48,589 nucleotides of DNA from an uncultured Clostridia bacterium. GTDB taxonomy: Bacteria > Bacillota > Clostridia > TANB77 > CAG-508. The notes beneath the pieces were generated by a model. The model was not told the DNA's origin and searched no databases. It worked only from the letters and a program-made list of their open reading frames with translations. A program made the position numbers and the translations under genes. The number at the start of each line of letters is the position of its first letter. The stretch's first letter is position 1. Below are positions 1 through 7,778 of the stretch, one piece after another. The stretch covers positions 1-48,589 of the forward strand of contig CANQSV010000010.1 in assembly GCA_947626605.1 (NCBI GenBank). Direction: 5' to 3'.

Positions 1-290
1 GAGGCTAAAGCAAAAGCAGAGGCAGAGGCTAAAGCAAAAGCAGAGGCAGAGGCTAAAGCAAAAGCAGAGGCAGAGGCAGAGGCTAAAGCAAAAGCAGAGG
101 CAGAGGCTAAAGCAAAAGCAGAGGCAGAGGCTAAAGCAAAAGCAGAGGCAGAGGCAGAGGCTAAAGCAAAAGCAGAGGCAGAGGCTAAAGCAAAAGCAGA
201 GGCAGAGGCTAAAGCAAAAGCAGAGGCAGAGGCTAAAGCAAAAGCGGAAGCAGAGGCTAAAGCAAAAGCAGAAGCAGAAGCGGAAACAGA
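1..290 (+). repeat. 24-bp in-frame tandem repeat (EAKAKAEA codons)
   Basis: About a dozen near-perfect tandem copies of a 24-bp unit with occasional 6-bp expansions. Copies up to about 240 are almost identical; those after 240 drift to GCG and GAA synonymous codons. The array probably continues upstream of the window and is a candidate for length variation. Confidence 0.9.
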
Positions 291-2403
291 GGCTAAACAA
301 GAGAAAGAAGATTCAGAAGAAGAATCAAAACCAGCTGAAAATGTAGCTAGTGTAGAAGTTTGGGCTGAAGATGGAGCTGTTGTAGAAGTTTGGAAAGAAA
401 AAGATTCTCAGGAAGAAGAAGTAGCAGTAGATGAAGATGAGAAAAAAGCAAAAGCAGAAGCAGAAGCAGAGGCAGATGCTAAAGCGAAAGCAGAAGCTAA
501 ACCAGAAAAGTATGAAAAGCAAAAATTAATAGATAAATATAAAGATATTTTAGATAAAATTATAGAGAAAGTGGATATTGTACTAAAACAAAGAATAAAA
601 TATGGTTCAAAAGAACAGCTTAAATATCCAGTAGATTATGCAGATAGATTATATCATAAAACGATTTCAGACTATCAGTTTGAAAATTTTTGGGATATTT
701 TTGATGAATGGTGTGGTAATCCAAGTTCTAGTGAGTCAAAAATAGGAAAAATAAAATCAGAAAAAAAATTATTGGAAAAAACAGGATACAGAGAAGGTAT
801 AAGAGACATTGTGGGTTCAAGTCTTACACCATGGACTCACAAATATATACCACAAACAAGTAATGAAGTAGCAGAAAAAATTATAGATAGTTTGAATATA
901 AGTGAAGAAAGAGTGCAAGAACTTAATAGTGTTTATAAAGAGTTACAAGAATATGGTGAAAAAAGTCCTGATAATAATATAGTAGACAGTATTGAAGTTA
1001 TTAGTTACTTTGATAACGGTGGAACAGTTGAATATAATTTTATTTATAGAAACGGAAAATCAGATAAAATAAAAATAGAAAAGAAGAAAAAAGATTCAGC
1101 AAAGAACGAGTTTAAAGATTCTGAATATGCTATAGATCCAAATATTATGGAATACCTTACTAAATTAGATGACAAAATAGATAATATACCAGAATATGGA
1201 CGTAGAAGTAACGATACAGAAGCTGGACGTCAAAAAGAAGGAATTAAGGTTAATCAAGAAGCATATAGAAGATTTATTGAAGGAAGAAGTAATGAGAGCG
1301 AGCAGGATATAGAAGTAACTTATGATGTAGAAAAAAGCAATATACCTAAGTACTTAAGAAAAGTAGTAGAAAAAGCTATAAAAAAAGGTCCAAAAGGAAT
1401 GGTTTATTACTATTCTAAACTTCCACGTATAGGAATCTTTTTAATACCGATAGAAAGATCAATAAAATTGAAAAAATCTAATAGAAGAGCAATAAGAAAA
1501 TGTGAAAGAGCTTTTCATGAAGAAGAAAAAAGATGGGTAAAAAGTGGATTACCTAGTAATCTATATGAAGATGCTATATATTCATTGTGGAGCCAATTTC
1601 AAATTTGCAAAGAAGAAATAGAAGCAGGGGATAATCGTGTAAATGAGTTAAAAAGTATACGAAGAGAGTTGAAAAATGAATTGCCCAACATGATTAATGA
1701 GTATAGAAAAAAACAGAAAACAGAAAAAGCAAAAGCAAAAGCTGAAGAAACAAAACCAAAATCAGAAAAACCAATAGTTGAACAAGAATTGTCAGAAAGT
1801 GCATTAGTTATGCTTTTTGCTATAAAGGCTTTAGAAAATGAAACAGATGTTAGAAGAAAAGTGATGATATTAAGACAATACTTAACAGATGAAAAAATGG
1901 GAGAAATAAGCCAAGAAGAAGCAAATATAATTGCAAAAAAACTTGGAATACAAGAAGAATGGAAAGAAAATGAAAATTTATCAATAGAGATTCCAGAATC
2001 TGAAAAGGTTTATAATGATTATCGTAAAAATACGGTAGAAGTTAGAAGAGGTGTGATGAAAAGAATTGGAAATATTATAAATCATTATGAAAAGCTAAAA
2101 GCAGAAATGAAGACTAAAGGAATGAATCAAGAAGAAATCGATAAAATATTAGAAAGTTTAAATGATGAATATAATAGTTTGATACACCGTACAGATGTAA
2201 ATGAGCTTAATTGCAATGCAAAAGAAGAATGCGATAAGTTATTAGAAAAGATAAGTAATATATCATTGGAAAAATCCGAAGATGCGGGAACATTAAGTGA
2301 ACGTATAGGAGTACATAATGTGGATCATGATAAGGCAATAAATAATGCTGCACAACAAGCCGAAGATAGTGATCAGGCAGAAAATGCAGCACCTACAAAA
2401 TAA
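1..2403 (+). CDS. Ala/Lys/Glu-repeat protein, 5'-truncated by the window
   Basis: The frame is open from base 1 to the TAA at 2401, so 800 residues are visible and the start lies upstream. Residues 1 to about 95 are a degenerate repeat of the 8-residue unit EAKAKAEA (24 bp), sometimes with an extra EA, predicted to form a long charged helix. A second short Ala/Glu/Lys block lies near residues 145-170. The rest is charged and mostly helical, with no signal peptide or membrane segment in the visible part; it ends in an acidic, Gln/Ala-rich tail. No family was recognised. An apparent GTG start at 571 is internal to the frame and I reject it. A strong terminator follows. Function unknown; scaffold, surface or cytoskeletal roles would all fit such composition. 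Confidence 0.85.
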   Translation, partial: EAKAKAEAEAKAKAEAEAKAKAEAEAEAKAKAEAEAKAKAEAEAKAKAEAEAEAKAKAEAEAKAKAEAEAKAKAEAEAKAKAEAEAKAKAEAEAETEAKQEKEDSEEESKPAENVASVEVWAEDGAVVEVWKEKDSQEEEVAVDEDEKKAKAEAEAEADAKAKAEAKPEKYEKQKLIDKYKDILDKIIEKVDIVLKQRIKYGSKEQLKYPVDYADRLYHKTISDYQFENFWDIFDEWCGNPSSSESKIGKIKSEKKLLEKTGYREGIRDIVGSSLTPWTHKYIPQTSNEVAEKIIDSLNISEERVQELNSVYKELQEYGEKSPDNNIVDSIEVISYFDNGGTVEYNFIYRNGKSDKIKIEKKKKDSAKNEFKDSEYAIDPNIMEYLTKLDDKIDNIPEYGRRSNDTEAGRQKEGIKVNQEAYRRFIEGRSNESEQDIEVTYDVEKSNIPKYLRKVVEKAIKKGPKGMVYYYSKLPRIGIFLIPIERSIKLKKSNRRAIRKCERAFHEEEKRWVKSGLPSNLYEDAIYSLWSQFQICKEEIEAGDNRVNELKSIRRELKNELPNMINEYRKKQKTEKAKAKAEETKPKSEKPIVEQELSESALVMLFAIKALENETDVRRKVMILRQYLTDEKMGEISQEEANIIAKKLGIQEEWKENENLSIEIPESEKVYNDYRKNTVEVRRGVMKRIGNIINHYEKLKAEMKTKGMNQEEIDKILESLNDEYNSLIHRTDVNELNCNAKEECDKLLEKISNISLEKSEDAGTLSERIGVHNVDHDKAINNAAQQAEDSDQAENAAPTK

Positions 2404-2413
2404 TTAATAATCG

Positions 2414-2446
2414 AAAAAGAGCTATGAGAAAACATAGCTCTTTTTC
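2414..2446 (+). terminator. Rho-independent terminator of the repeat-protein gene
   Basis: Perfect 13-bp stem (2414-2426 with 2433-2445) around a 6-nt loop, with the T-run formed by the 3' arm itself. It lies 10 nt after the stop codon. The A/T-rich outer stem means it could also work on the minus strand. Confidence 0.9.
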
Positions 2447-2518
2447 TTAATTTTATCAAAATAACAGAGTATGTAGGGAGTAGTCACAGATAGTTAGAAA
2501 AAATCGAATATACTATAC

Positions 2519-2617
2519 AAAAGTGGTAGGAATAAATTGCATGAATCACATAAAAGTCGTAGAAATAAATTGCACAAATTATATAAAAGTCGCAGGAAAA
2601 ACTTGCATAAAAACCAA
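2519..2617. repeat. Three tandem 33-bp imperfect repeats upstream of ATPase gene 1
   Basis: Units start at 2519, 2552 and 2585, each opening with AAAAGT(G/C)G and carrying a TTGCA-type motif about 20 nt in. The third unit's TTGCAT is the -35 of the promoter for the next gene. The spacing (33 bp, about three helical turns) suggests an operator array or promoter duplications. Confidence 0.75.
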
Positions 2618-2631
2618 AAAAATTGTATAAT
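2603..2631 (+). promoter_or_regulatory. Sigma-A promoter of ATPase gene 1
   Basis: TTGCAT (2603-2608), 17-bp spacer, TATAAT (2626-2631). It lies directly before a ribosome binding site (AGAGGTG) and the ATG at 2653. Confidence 0.8.
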
Positions 2632-2652
2632 ATATGTATAAGAGGTGATTTT

Positions 2653-3966
2653 ATGTTAAAAAGAAAAATAACAAAAATACTTGAAGAATGGAAGAAAGAA
2701 GAGAACAAACAATGTTTATTAATTCGTGGAGCAAGACAAGTTGGGAAAACATTTATTATAGAACAATTTTGTAAAAAAAATTATGAAAGCTATATTTATA
2801 TAAATTTTGATTTATCTCCAACACAAAAAAAGATATTTGATGGAGATTTAGATGCAAATACTTTAATTATGAAATTAGAAGTTACATTTCCTGAAATAGA
2901 AATAAAACCTGGAAAAACAGTACTATTTTTAGATGAAATACAAAGTTGTCCCAATGCAAGGGTAGCTTTAAAAAGTTTTGCAATGGATAAAAGAATAGAT
3001 GTTATAGCTTCAGGTTCATTATTAGGATTATATTATAAAGAAATAACATCATATCCAGTAGGCTACGAAAGAATTGTTGATATGTATCCACTAGATTTTG
3101 AAGAATTTTTATGGGCTATAGGCATTAAAGAAGAACTTATTGCAGATATGAAGAAAAAATTCGAAGAAAAAAAGACTATTGATGAATATATTTTAAAGCA
3201 ATTAAATAATCATTTTAAAATGTTCTTAATTGTTGGTGGAATGCCTAGAATTGTAAATGAATATGTGAAAGAAAAAAGTTTAGGAAAAGTTATGACCTTG
3301 CAAAAGGCTATAATTGAAGACTATAAATTAGATGTTGTTAAATATGCAGAAACATCAGTAAGACAAAAGGTTTTAAATACATTTGATAGTATTCCTGCTC
3401 AATTATCTAAAAAAAATAAAAAATTTTCATATGTTAATATTTTAGAAAATGAAAAGAATGTAGGAGAGCGAAAATATAGTAGTAGTATTGAATGGTTAAA
3501 AAATGCTGGGATAATTAATTGCTGTTACAATTTAACAGAACCAGCAACACCGTTAAAAGCAAATCTAAGATTAGATTGTTTTAAAATATATATGAGGGAT
3601 ATAGGACTATTAGTATCAATGTATGAAAGTGGGATTCAGAAAGATTTATTAGATGATGATTTATATATAAATCAAGGGGCTATACTTGAAAATGTATGTG
3701 CAGAAGAAATACAAACAAGATATGATGATATTATGTATTACGAAAAGAAAAGTCAGTTAGAAATTGACTTTATATTAAATATAAATGGAGTAGTTACAGC
3801 ACTTGAAGTAAAGTCTGGTAATAATAAGCAATCAAAATCTTTAAATTCTATAGTAGATAATTATAAAACAGTTTCAAGATATATAAAATTGGAAAAAAAT
3901 ACTAACATATATGTTGATGAATTAGGAATTGAACATTATCCACTTTTTATGATAATGTTTATTTAA
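2653..3966 (+). CDS. AAA_14 / DUF4143 ATPase (copy 1)
   Basis: A 437-aa protein with Walker A GARQVGKT at residues 26-33 and Walker B VLFLDE near residue 95. The C-terminal part ends in a nuclease-like segment with an EIDFIL motif and an EVKSG motif (about residues 364-385). This is the AAA_14 plus DUF4143 architecture, abundant in anaerobes and usually of unknown role; the C-terminal motifs resemble PD-(D/E)XK folds. The start at 2653 is chosen because AGAGGTG lies just upstream and an earlier in-frame codon (2623) lies inside the -10 region. A paralogue sits 2 kb downstream at 5920 with the same leader around its ATG. It is flanked by repeats and a reversed copy of a dispersed element, so it probably belongs to mobile or defensive accessory DNA. 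Confidence 0.85.
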   Translation: MLKRKITKILEEWKKEENKQCLLIRGARQVGKTFIIEQFCKKNYESYIYINFDLSPTQKKIFDGDLDANTLIMKLEVTFPEIEIKPGKTVLFLDEIQSCPNARVALKSFAMDKRIDVIASGSLLGLYYKEITSYPVGYERIVDMYPLDFEEFLWAIGIKEELIADMKKKFEEKKTIDEYILKQLNNHFKMFLIVGGMPRIVNEYVKEKSLGKVMTLQKAIIEDYKLDVVKYAETSVRQKVLNTFDSIPAQLSKKNKKFSYVNILENEKNVGERKYSSSIEWLKNAGIINCCYNLTEPATPLKANLRLDCFKIYMRDIGLLVSMYESGIQKDLLDDDLYINQGAILENVCAEEIQTRYDDIMYYEKKSQLEIDFILNINGVVTALEVKSGNNKQSKSLNSIVDNYKTVSRYIKLEKNTNIYVDELGIEHYPLFMIMFI

Positions 3967-4004
3967 CAACTATTAGATTTTTAGAAAATTACATGTTAAT
4001 ATTG

Positions 4005-4070
4005 ATGACTGTTTCATTAAGTTAAAATCACTTTGCGCTACTCTACTTATTAAAAAATATTCAGACAACT
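4005..4070 (-). repeat. Internally deleted, reversed copy of the ~231-bp dispersed element
   Basis: The reverse complement reads like the left end of the 7376 and 13413 elements (through AAGTAGAGTAGCGC) joined directly to their right end (TTTAACTTAATGAAACAGT). The central structured part is missing. Short and diverged, but the order and orientation of matched segments are consistent. Confidence 0.6.
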
Positions 4071-4080
4071 TACCTTTATG

Positions 4081-4116
4081 AAAGCAAGTGTTTATTTACA
4101 AGCACTTGCTTTTTTT
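4081..4116 (+). terminator. Terminator after ATPase gene 1
   Basis: Perfect 10-bp stem (4081-4090 with 4103-4112) with a 12-nt loop and a run of T. It lies just beyond the reversed repeat copy. Confidence 0.8.
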
Positions 4117-4239
4117 GCTATACTGTAATGGAATAAAAAGTTATTTAGAATAATTTTATAAAAATCCCAACCAATAAGGCTAAAAAATGCATCTAAATTA
4201 TATATGAAATAATGTGGGAATATTAAAGGAGTGATGAAA

Positions 4240-4758
4240 ATGATATTTGTTATAGCTATTATAGGATTAATAATTTTTATTTTTGGTAATATTATAATAA
4301 AAAAATTAAATTTGAAAGATTCTACTAAAGGAATTATAACAATATTTATTACTACTATATGTTTAGCATGTGTTGTTAGCATTATAGTTTTATTGTTTCA
4401 AAGCAAAAATACAAATTCAAGAGAAAATACTATTAGTAACAATTGGATTATGGAAATTGAACGAGCAAATGAAGAAGAGTTCAGCAATAAGATATATATA
4501 TATGAAGATAATACAATGATTATAGAATATTATCCAAGAGAACTATATCCAGAAGAAGTGAAAAAAATTGATTCAAATATTGATATAGATGAAGTATATA
4601 AATATATTGAAAATAGTGATTATACAGGTGATAGTGATTATAAGGTTATTCTTAATTCAGGGAAAGGTGAGATAACGAAATATATTTCATCAGATAGTGA
4701 AGAAATAAAAGATTTTATAGAGGTAATAGATAACTATATTAAGGTTCAACTTAAATAA
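4240..4758 (+). CDS. Small membrane-anchored protein, unknown family
   Basis: About 172 aa. Two hydrophobic helices occupy roughly residues 1-20 and 35-55, separated by a short Lys-rich loop. An exported, acidic C-terminal domain of about 115 residues follows, rich in Glu, Asp and Tyr. Two ATGs lie near an AAAGGAGTG ribosome binding site; 4240 is preferred for spacing (about 8 nt after GGAG), and 4234 is the alternative. No catalytic motif and no family were recognised. Its 3' end abuts a solitary right arm of the dispersed 231-bp element, so it lies in the repeat-mosaic accessory stretch. Confidence 0.65.
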   Translation: MIFVIAIIGLIIFIFGNIIIKKLNLKDSTKGIITIFITTICLACVVSIIVLLFQSKNTNSRENTISNNWIMEIERANEEEFSNKIYIYEDNTMIIEYYPRELYPEEVKKIDSNIDIDEVYKYIENSDYTGDSDYKVILNSGKGEITKYISSDSEEIKDFIEVIDNYIKVQLK

Positions 4759-4760
4759 TA

Positions 4761-4812
4761 AAAATCACAGGGAGCGACTTTAACTTAATAAAACAGTTGA
4801 GAACTTCACAAT
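4761..4812 (+). repeat. Solo right arm of the ~231-bp dispersed element
   Basis: Matches the last ~50 bp of the full elements at 7376-7607 and 13413-13643 almost base for base (AAAATCACAGGGAGCGAC... to CACAAT), with no left arm or centre. It begins 2 nt after the preceding stop codon. Confidence 0.85.
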
Positions 4813-4972
4813 ATTTCTGAAAATAAAACAAAGATTTTTAAGAGATACTTTTGAAAAGCTCTTTTTAAATTCTACAAAAATGATATAATCAATAAAATTC
4901 ATAGAAGAAGGAGACCAATTAGCTATAGATGAAGTATATAGTCTTTATAGTAAGTTGTAAATGGAGGTAAAT

Positions 4973-5746
4973 ATGTTAATAAATGCTATAGGAGATAAAG
5001 AAAGCAAAAAAATAATAATGCTACCAGGTTCTTTTTGTAATAGTAAAAGTATGGAAAATTTGTATAATATTTTAAAGGATGATTATTATATAATTCTTCC
5101 AGAATATACAGGTCATTATGAAAATAGCACCTTTACAACAAGAAAGCAAGAAGCATCTTATATTATGGAATACTTAAAAGAAAATAATATTCAAACTATT
5201 GATATGATATATGGGCAATCAATGGGAGCAGAAATTGGAATAGAATTGTTATATCAATTAACTAATAAAGGAATAAAAGTCAATAGTGCTTTTTTTGATG
5301 GAGCTCCGTGTATAAAATTAGCTTATTTATATAAAAAATTTATGTATTTTAAATTTAAAACTTTAGTAAATTTACTTAAAGGCAAATCAATGGATGATTT
5401 AATGAACTGGAAATTTTTAAATAAATTTACAAATGGTGATCCTGAATCGCTAAAGCCAATGATTGAACCGATATTAGAGATTGCTCCGATAATATCAAAC
5501 AAAACAATAAATAATGAAAATGAATGTTGTTATACTTTTGACTTTCCAGAATTAGATGATAATATTCAAAAAAATATGTATTTCTTTTATGCAAAAGAAG
5601 AAAAGGCATATAAAACTTGTATAAATGGAGTGAAAAGAGCTTATCCAAATGCTAATTATGAAATTGTAGAAGAATATGGTCATTTAACGTATTCTGTAAA
5701 GAATAAAGAGGAATATGTAAAAAGACTAAAAGAAATTATTAAATAA
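4973..5746 (+). CDS. Alpha/beta hydrolase
   Basis: A 257-aa alpha/beta-hydrolase. The GQSMG nucleophile elbow places the catalytic Ser at about residue 83, an oxyanion-loop-like MLPGSFCN segment lies near residue 16, and the GHLTYS segment gives the catalytic His at about residue 237. No signal peptide, so probably cytoplasmic. The substrate cannot be told; the closest generic description is a small esterase or lipase-like protein. ATG 4973 is preferred over 4961 because TGGAGG sits exactly between them. An extended -10 (TGATATAAT, 4881-4889) lies upstream, followed by the in-frame tail of another lost gene ending at 4960. Confidence 0.75.
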   Translation: MLINAIGDKESKKIIMLPGSFCNSKSMENLYNILKDDYYIILPEYTGHYENSTFTTRKQEASYIMEYLKENNIQTIDMIYGQSMGAEIGIELLYQLTNKGIKVNSAFFDGAPCIKLAYLYKKFMYFKFKTLVNLLKGKSMDDLMNWKFLNKFTNGDPESLKPMIEPILEIAPIISNKTINNENECCYTFDFPELDDNIQKNMYFFYAKEEKAYKTCINGVKRAYPNANYEIVEEYGHLTYSVKNKEEYVKRLKEIIK

Positions 5747-5770
5747 ATAATAATTGTGGAGGAATTAAAT

Positions 5771-5827
5771 ATGAAAAATAATAAAAATAAAGAAAAATAT
5801 GCAAATTGCCGAATAATTGAGAAATAA
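5771..5827 (+). pseudogene. 18-codon ORF stub with intact ribosome binding site
   Basis: ATG at 5771 follows a strong TGGAGGAATTAAAT leader, but the frame closes after 18 Asn/Lys-rich codons. The downstream sequence is the promoter and inverted repeat of the next gene. It looks like the 5' remnant of a gene whose body was replaced; a genuine leader peptide cannot be excluded. Confidence 0.4.
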
Positions 5828-5838
5828 TTGCATAAAAT

Positions 5839-5894
5839 ACCATATAAGTTCTAAAAAATCATAAATAAATTTGATTTTTTAGAACTTATATGGT
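5839..5894. repeat. Perfect 23-bp inverted repeat overlapping the promoter of ATPase gene 2
   Basis: Left arm 5839-5861 and right arm 5872-5894 are exact reverse complements separated by 10 bp. The right arm contains TTGATT (5871-5876), which forms a promoter with TACAAT (5894-5899) at 17-bp spacing. It is either an operator or a terminator for upstream transcription; there is only a short T-run (5875-5880), inside the 3' arm. Confidence 0.85.
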
Positions 5895-5899
5895 ACAAT
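5871..5899 (+). promoter_or_regulatory. Sigma-A promoter of ATPase gene 2
   Basis: TTGATT (5871-5876), 17-bp spacer, TACAAT (5894-5899). The -35 and most of the spacer lie inside the right arm of a perfect inverted repeat, so a protein bound to the dyad would block transcription. Confidence 0.7.
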
Positions 5900-5919
5900 T
5901 TGCTTAAGAGGTGATTATA

Positions 5920-7212
5920 ATGCAAAGAGAGATCACAAATGATTTAATAAAATGGAAAGATGCCAAAAATAGAAAACCACTAATAATACATGGAGCAAGG
6001 CAAGTAGGAAAAACATATATTGTAAAACAATTTGGAAAAAAATATTTTGATAATCTAGTATATGTAAATTTTGAGACTAATAAAGAATTAAGTTCTCAAA
6101 TAGAAGAAAGCATTGATGCAAAATATATAATAAACAAATTAGAATTATTTTATGGCGAAAAAATTATACCAGGAAAAACATTAATATTTTTTGATGAAAT
6201 TCAGGCTAATGAAAGAGCTTTAACATCATTAAAATATTTTTGCGAAGATGCACAAGAATACCATATTATAGCAGCAGGTTCATTGTTAGGTATTGCAATA
6301 AATAGGGAAAATTATTCTTTCCCAGTTGGAAAAGTTCAAATGATAAATATGTATCCATTATCTTTTAAAGAATTCTTAATAGCTATTGGTAAAGAAAATT
6401 TAATAAAGGAAATTGAAGAACACTTTAATAATAATGAAAAAATGGATAAAATTATTCATGATTTATGTTTAAAACTATACAGAACATATTTAATAGTAGG
6501 TGGGATGCCAGAAGTTGTTCAAACATACTTAACAGAGCAAAAAGTAATAGCGACAATAGATATACAAGCAGAAATACTTTCATCTTATGAAAGGGATATG
6601 ACAAAATATGCAGATAATAGTCTATCAAACAGAATTATATCTGCATTTGATTCAATTCCTGTTCAGTTAGCAAAGGATAATCAAAAATTTCAATATAAAG
6701 TCATATCAAAAGGAGGAACATCTAGTATATTTGGTGAAGCAATTTTATGGCTTAAAAATAGTGGAATAGTTAATCAAGTATATAAAGCAAATGCGATAGT
6801 GCCTATAGAAATGTATAAGGATTTGGCATCATTTAAATTATATATGAATGATGTAGGGCTATTTGTAAATAAAGCAAGATATCCATTATATCAAATTGAT
6901 TTAAGTGAATCACCTACAATGATAGCAATGGGACCTCTTACAGAGCATTATGTAGCAAATGAGCTAAGAGCAAAAGGCTATAATTCATATTATTGGGAAT
7001 CTGATGGAAAAGCAGAATTGGATTTTATGATACAAAAAGATTCAGATATTATTCCAATAGAGGTCAAGACAAGTACTCATATAAAAGCTAGAAGTTTAGA
7101 TTTGTATATTAAAAAATATAATCCTAAATATGCAATTAGAATTTCTGAAAAAAATTTTGGATTTGAGAACAATATAAAATCTGTGCCTTTGTACGCTGTT
7201 TTTTGCATATAA
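5920..7212 (+). CDS. AAA_14 / DUF4143 ATPase (copy 2)
   Basis: A 430-aa paralogue of the protein at 2653. Walker A GARQVGKT is at residues 25-32, Walker B LIFFDEIQ near residues 88-95, and the same late motifs AELDFMI and IEVKTS follow in the C-terminal DUF4143 region. ATG 5920 is preferred over GTG 5911 because the AGAGGTG ribosome binding site overlaps that GTG; copy 1 has the same AGAGGTGATT-ATG leader. Shared leader and architecture with diverged protein sequence suggest older duplication or two independent acquisitions. Function is unknown. Neighbouring gene stubs and repeat arms mark the locus as a hotspot. Confidence 0.85.
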   Translation: MQREITNDLIKWKDAKNRKPLIIHGARQVGKTYIVKQFGKKYFDNLVYVNFETNKELSSQIEESIDAKYIINKLELFYGEKIIPGKTLIFFDEIQANERALTSLKYFCEDAQEYHIIAAGSLLGIAINRENYSFPVGKVQMINMYPLSFKEFLIAIGKENLIKEIEEHFNNNEKMDKIIHDLCLKLYRTYLIVGGMPEVVQTYLTEQKVIATIDIQAEILSSYERDMTKYADNSLSNRIISAFDSIPVQLAKDNQKFQYKVISKGGTSSIFGEAILWLKNSGIVNQVYKANAIVPIEMYKDLASFKLYMNDVGLFVNKARYPLYQIDLSESPTMIAMGPLTEHYVANELRAKGYNSYYWESDGKAELDFMIQKDSDIIPIEVKTSTHIKARSLDLYIKKYNPKYAIRISEKNFGFENNIKSVPLYAVFCI

Positions 7213-7292
7213 GGTTACTAGATGAATACACATAGATAAAAGTATTAACTTTAACATAAATGCTACACATGGTAATGATTAAATATAGGTGA

Positions 7293-7373
7293 TGTAAGTG
7301 GTATAGCAAAAAAATTAATCCAGATGCTGGAAATAGAGTTTTCTTTTCAGGAGAATATGAAAAAGTAAATTAA
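7293..7373 (+). pseudogene. C-terminal remnant of a lost gene
   Basis: An in-frame tail of about 26 codons (ending ...RVFFSGEYEKVN then TAA at about 7371) has coding-like composition. It has no start, and a stop lies just upstream. It directly precedes the dispersed element at 7376, consistent with replacement of the rest of the gene. Confidence 0.35.
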
Positions 7374-7375
7374 AA

Positions 7376-7607
7376 TACAATTTATCTGAGCAATTTTTTT
7401 CCATAAGTAGAGTAGCGCGAGGTGATTTTTGATTCAATTTTCGAGCAAGTTACGGGTGGGGACCGACAAGCTTAGAGTATGTTTAGAAAATTTTCGTAAG
7501 AAAAATTTTAAATACATACTCTGCGCAGTTGGGGCGTTGCGATGAAAATTGAAACAAAATCACAGGGAGCGACTTTAACTTAATAAAACAGTTGAGAAAT
7601 TTACAAT
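7376..7607 (+). repeat. Full copy A of the ~231-bp dispersed, dyad-rich element
   Basis: 232 bp bounded by TTACAAT-like ends. It is nearly identical to 13413-13643, with only a few differences. Its ends are reverse complementary over a long imperfect stem (for example 7422-7442 with 7544-7563). A central 9-bp perfect stem (7474-7482 with 7514-7522) encloses an A/T-rich hairpin, and G-rich unpaired stretches (GGGTGGGGACC, GTTGGGGCG) lie between. It has no ORF. It is either a MITE-like element or a structured RNA; strand is given by the G-rich strand only. Confidence 0.85.
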
Positions 7608-7612
7608 ATTGT

Positions 7613-7679
7613 AAAAGAACAAATGAGTGTTGAAATTCATTTGTTCTTTATTATAATTATTAAAGAATATAGTAATTTG
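7613..7679 (+). repeat. 67-bp terminator module, copy A
   Basis: A near-identical sequence occurs at 15165-15232. It contains a perfect 12-bp stem (7615-7626 with 7637-7648) followed by T-rich DNA, then an A/T tail ending in TAGTAATTTG. It acts as a terminator just ahead of the next gene's promoter. Confidence 0.85.
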
Positions 7680-7705
7680 CAAAAATTTACATAATGTGGT
7701 ATAAT
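7677..7705 (+). promoter_or_regulatory. Sigma-A promoter of the DGR-target-like gene
   Basis: TTGCAA (7677-7682), 17-bp spacer, TATAAT (7700-7705) with a TGG extension. The promoter is AT-rich and host-like although the gene it serves is not. Confidence 0.75.
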
Positions 7706-7778
7706 TAGCATGTATTCGAAAGAATGCATTAACACGTTCAAACAAAAAAAATTTATTAAATTTTAAGGAGGAAACATT

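Noticed and set aside
1..290. Array of short direct repeats, CRISPR-like at first sight
   Set aside because: The units are contiguous without unique spacers and encode an uninterrupted EAKAKAEA reading frame.
571..2403. Separate gene starting at GTG 571
   Set aside because: The frame is open and in phase from base 1, and no ribosome binding site precedes 571.
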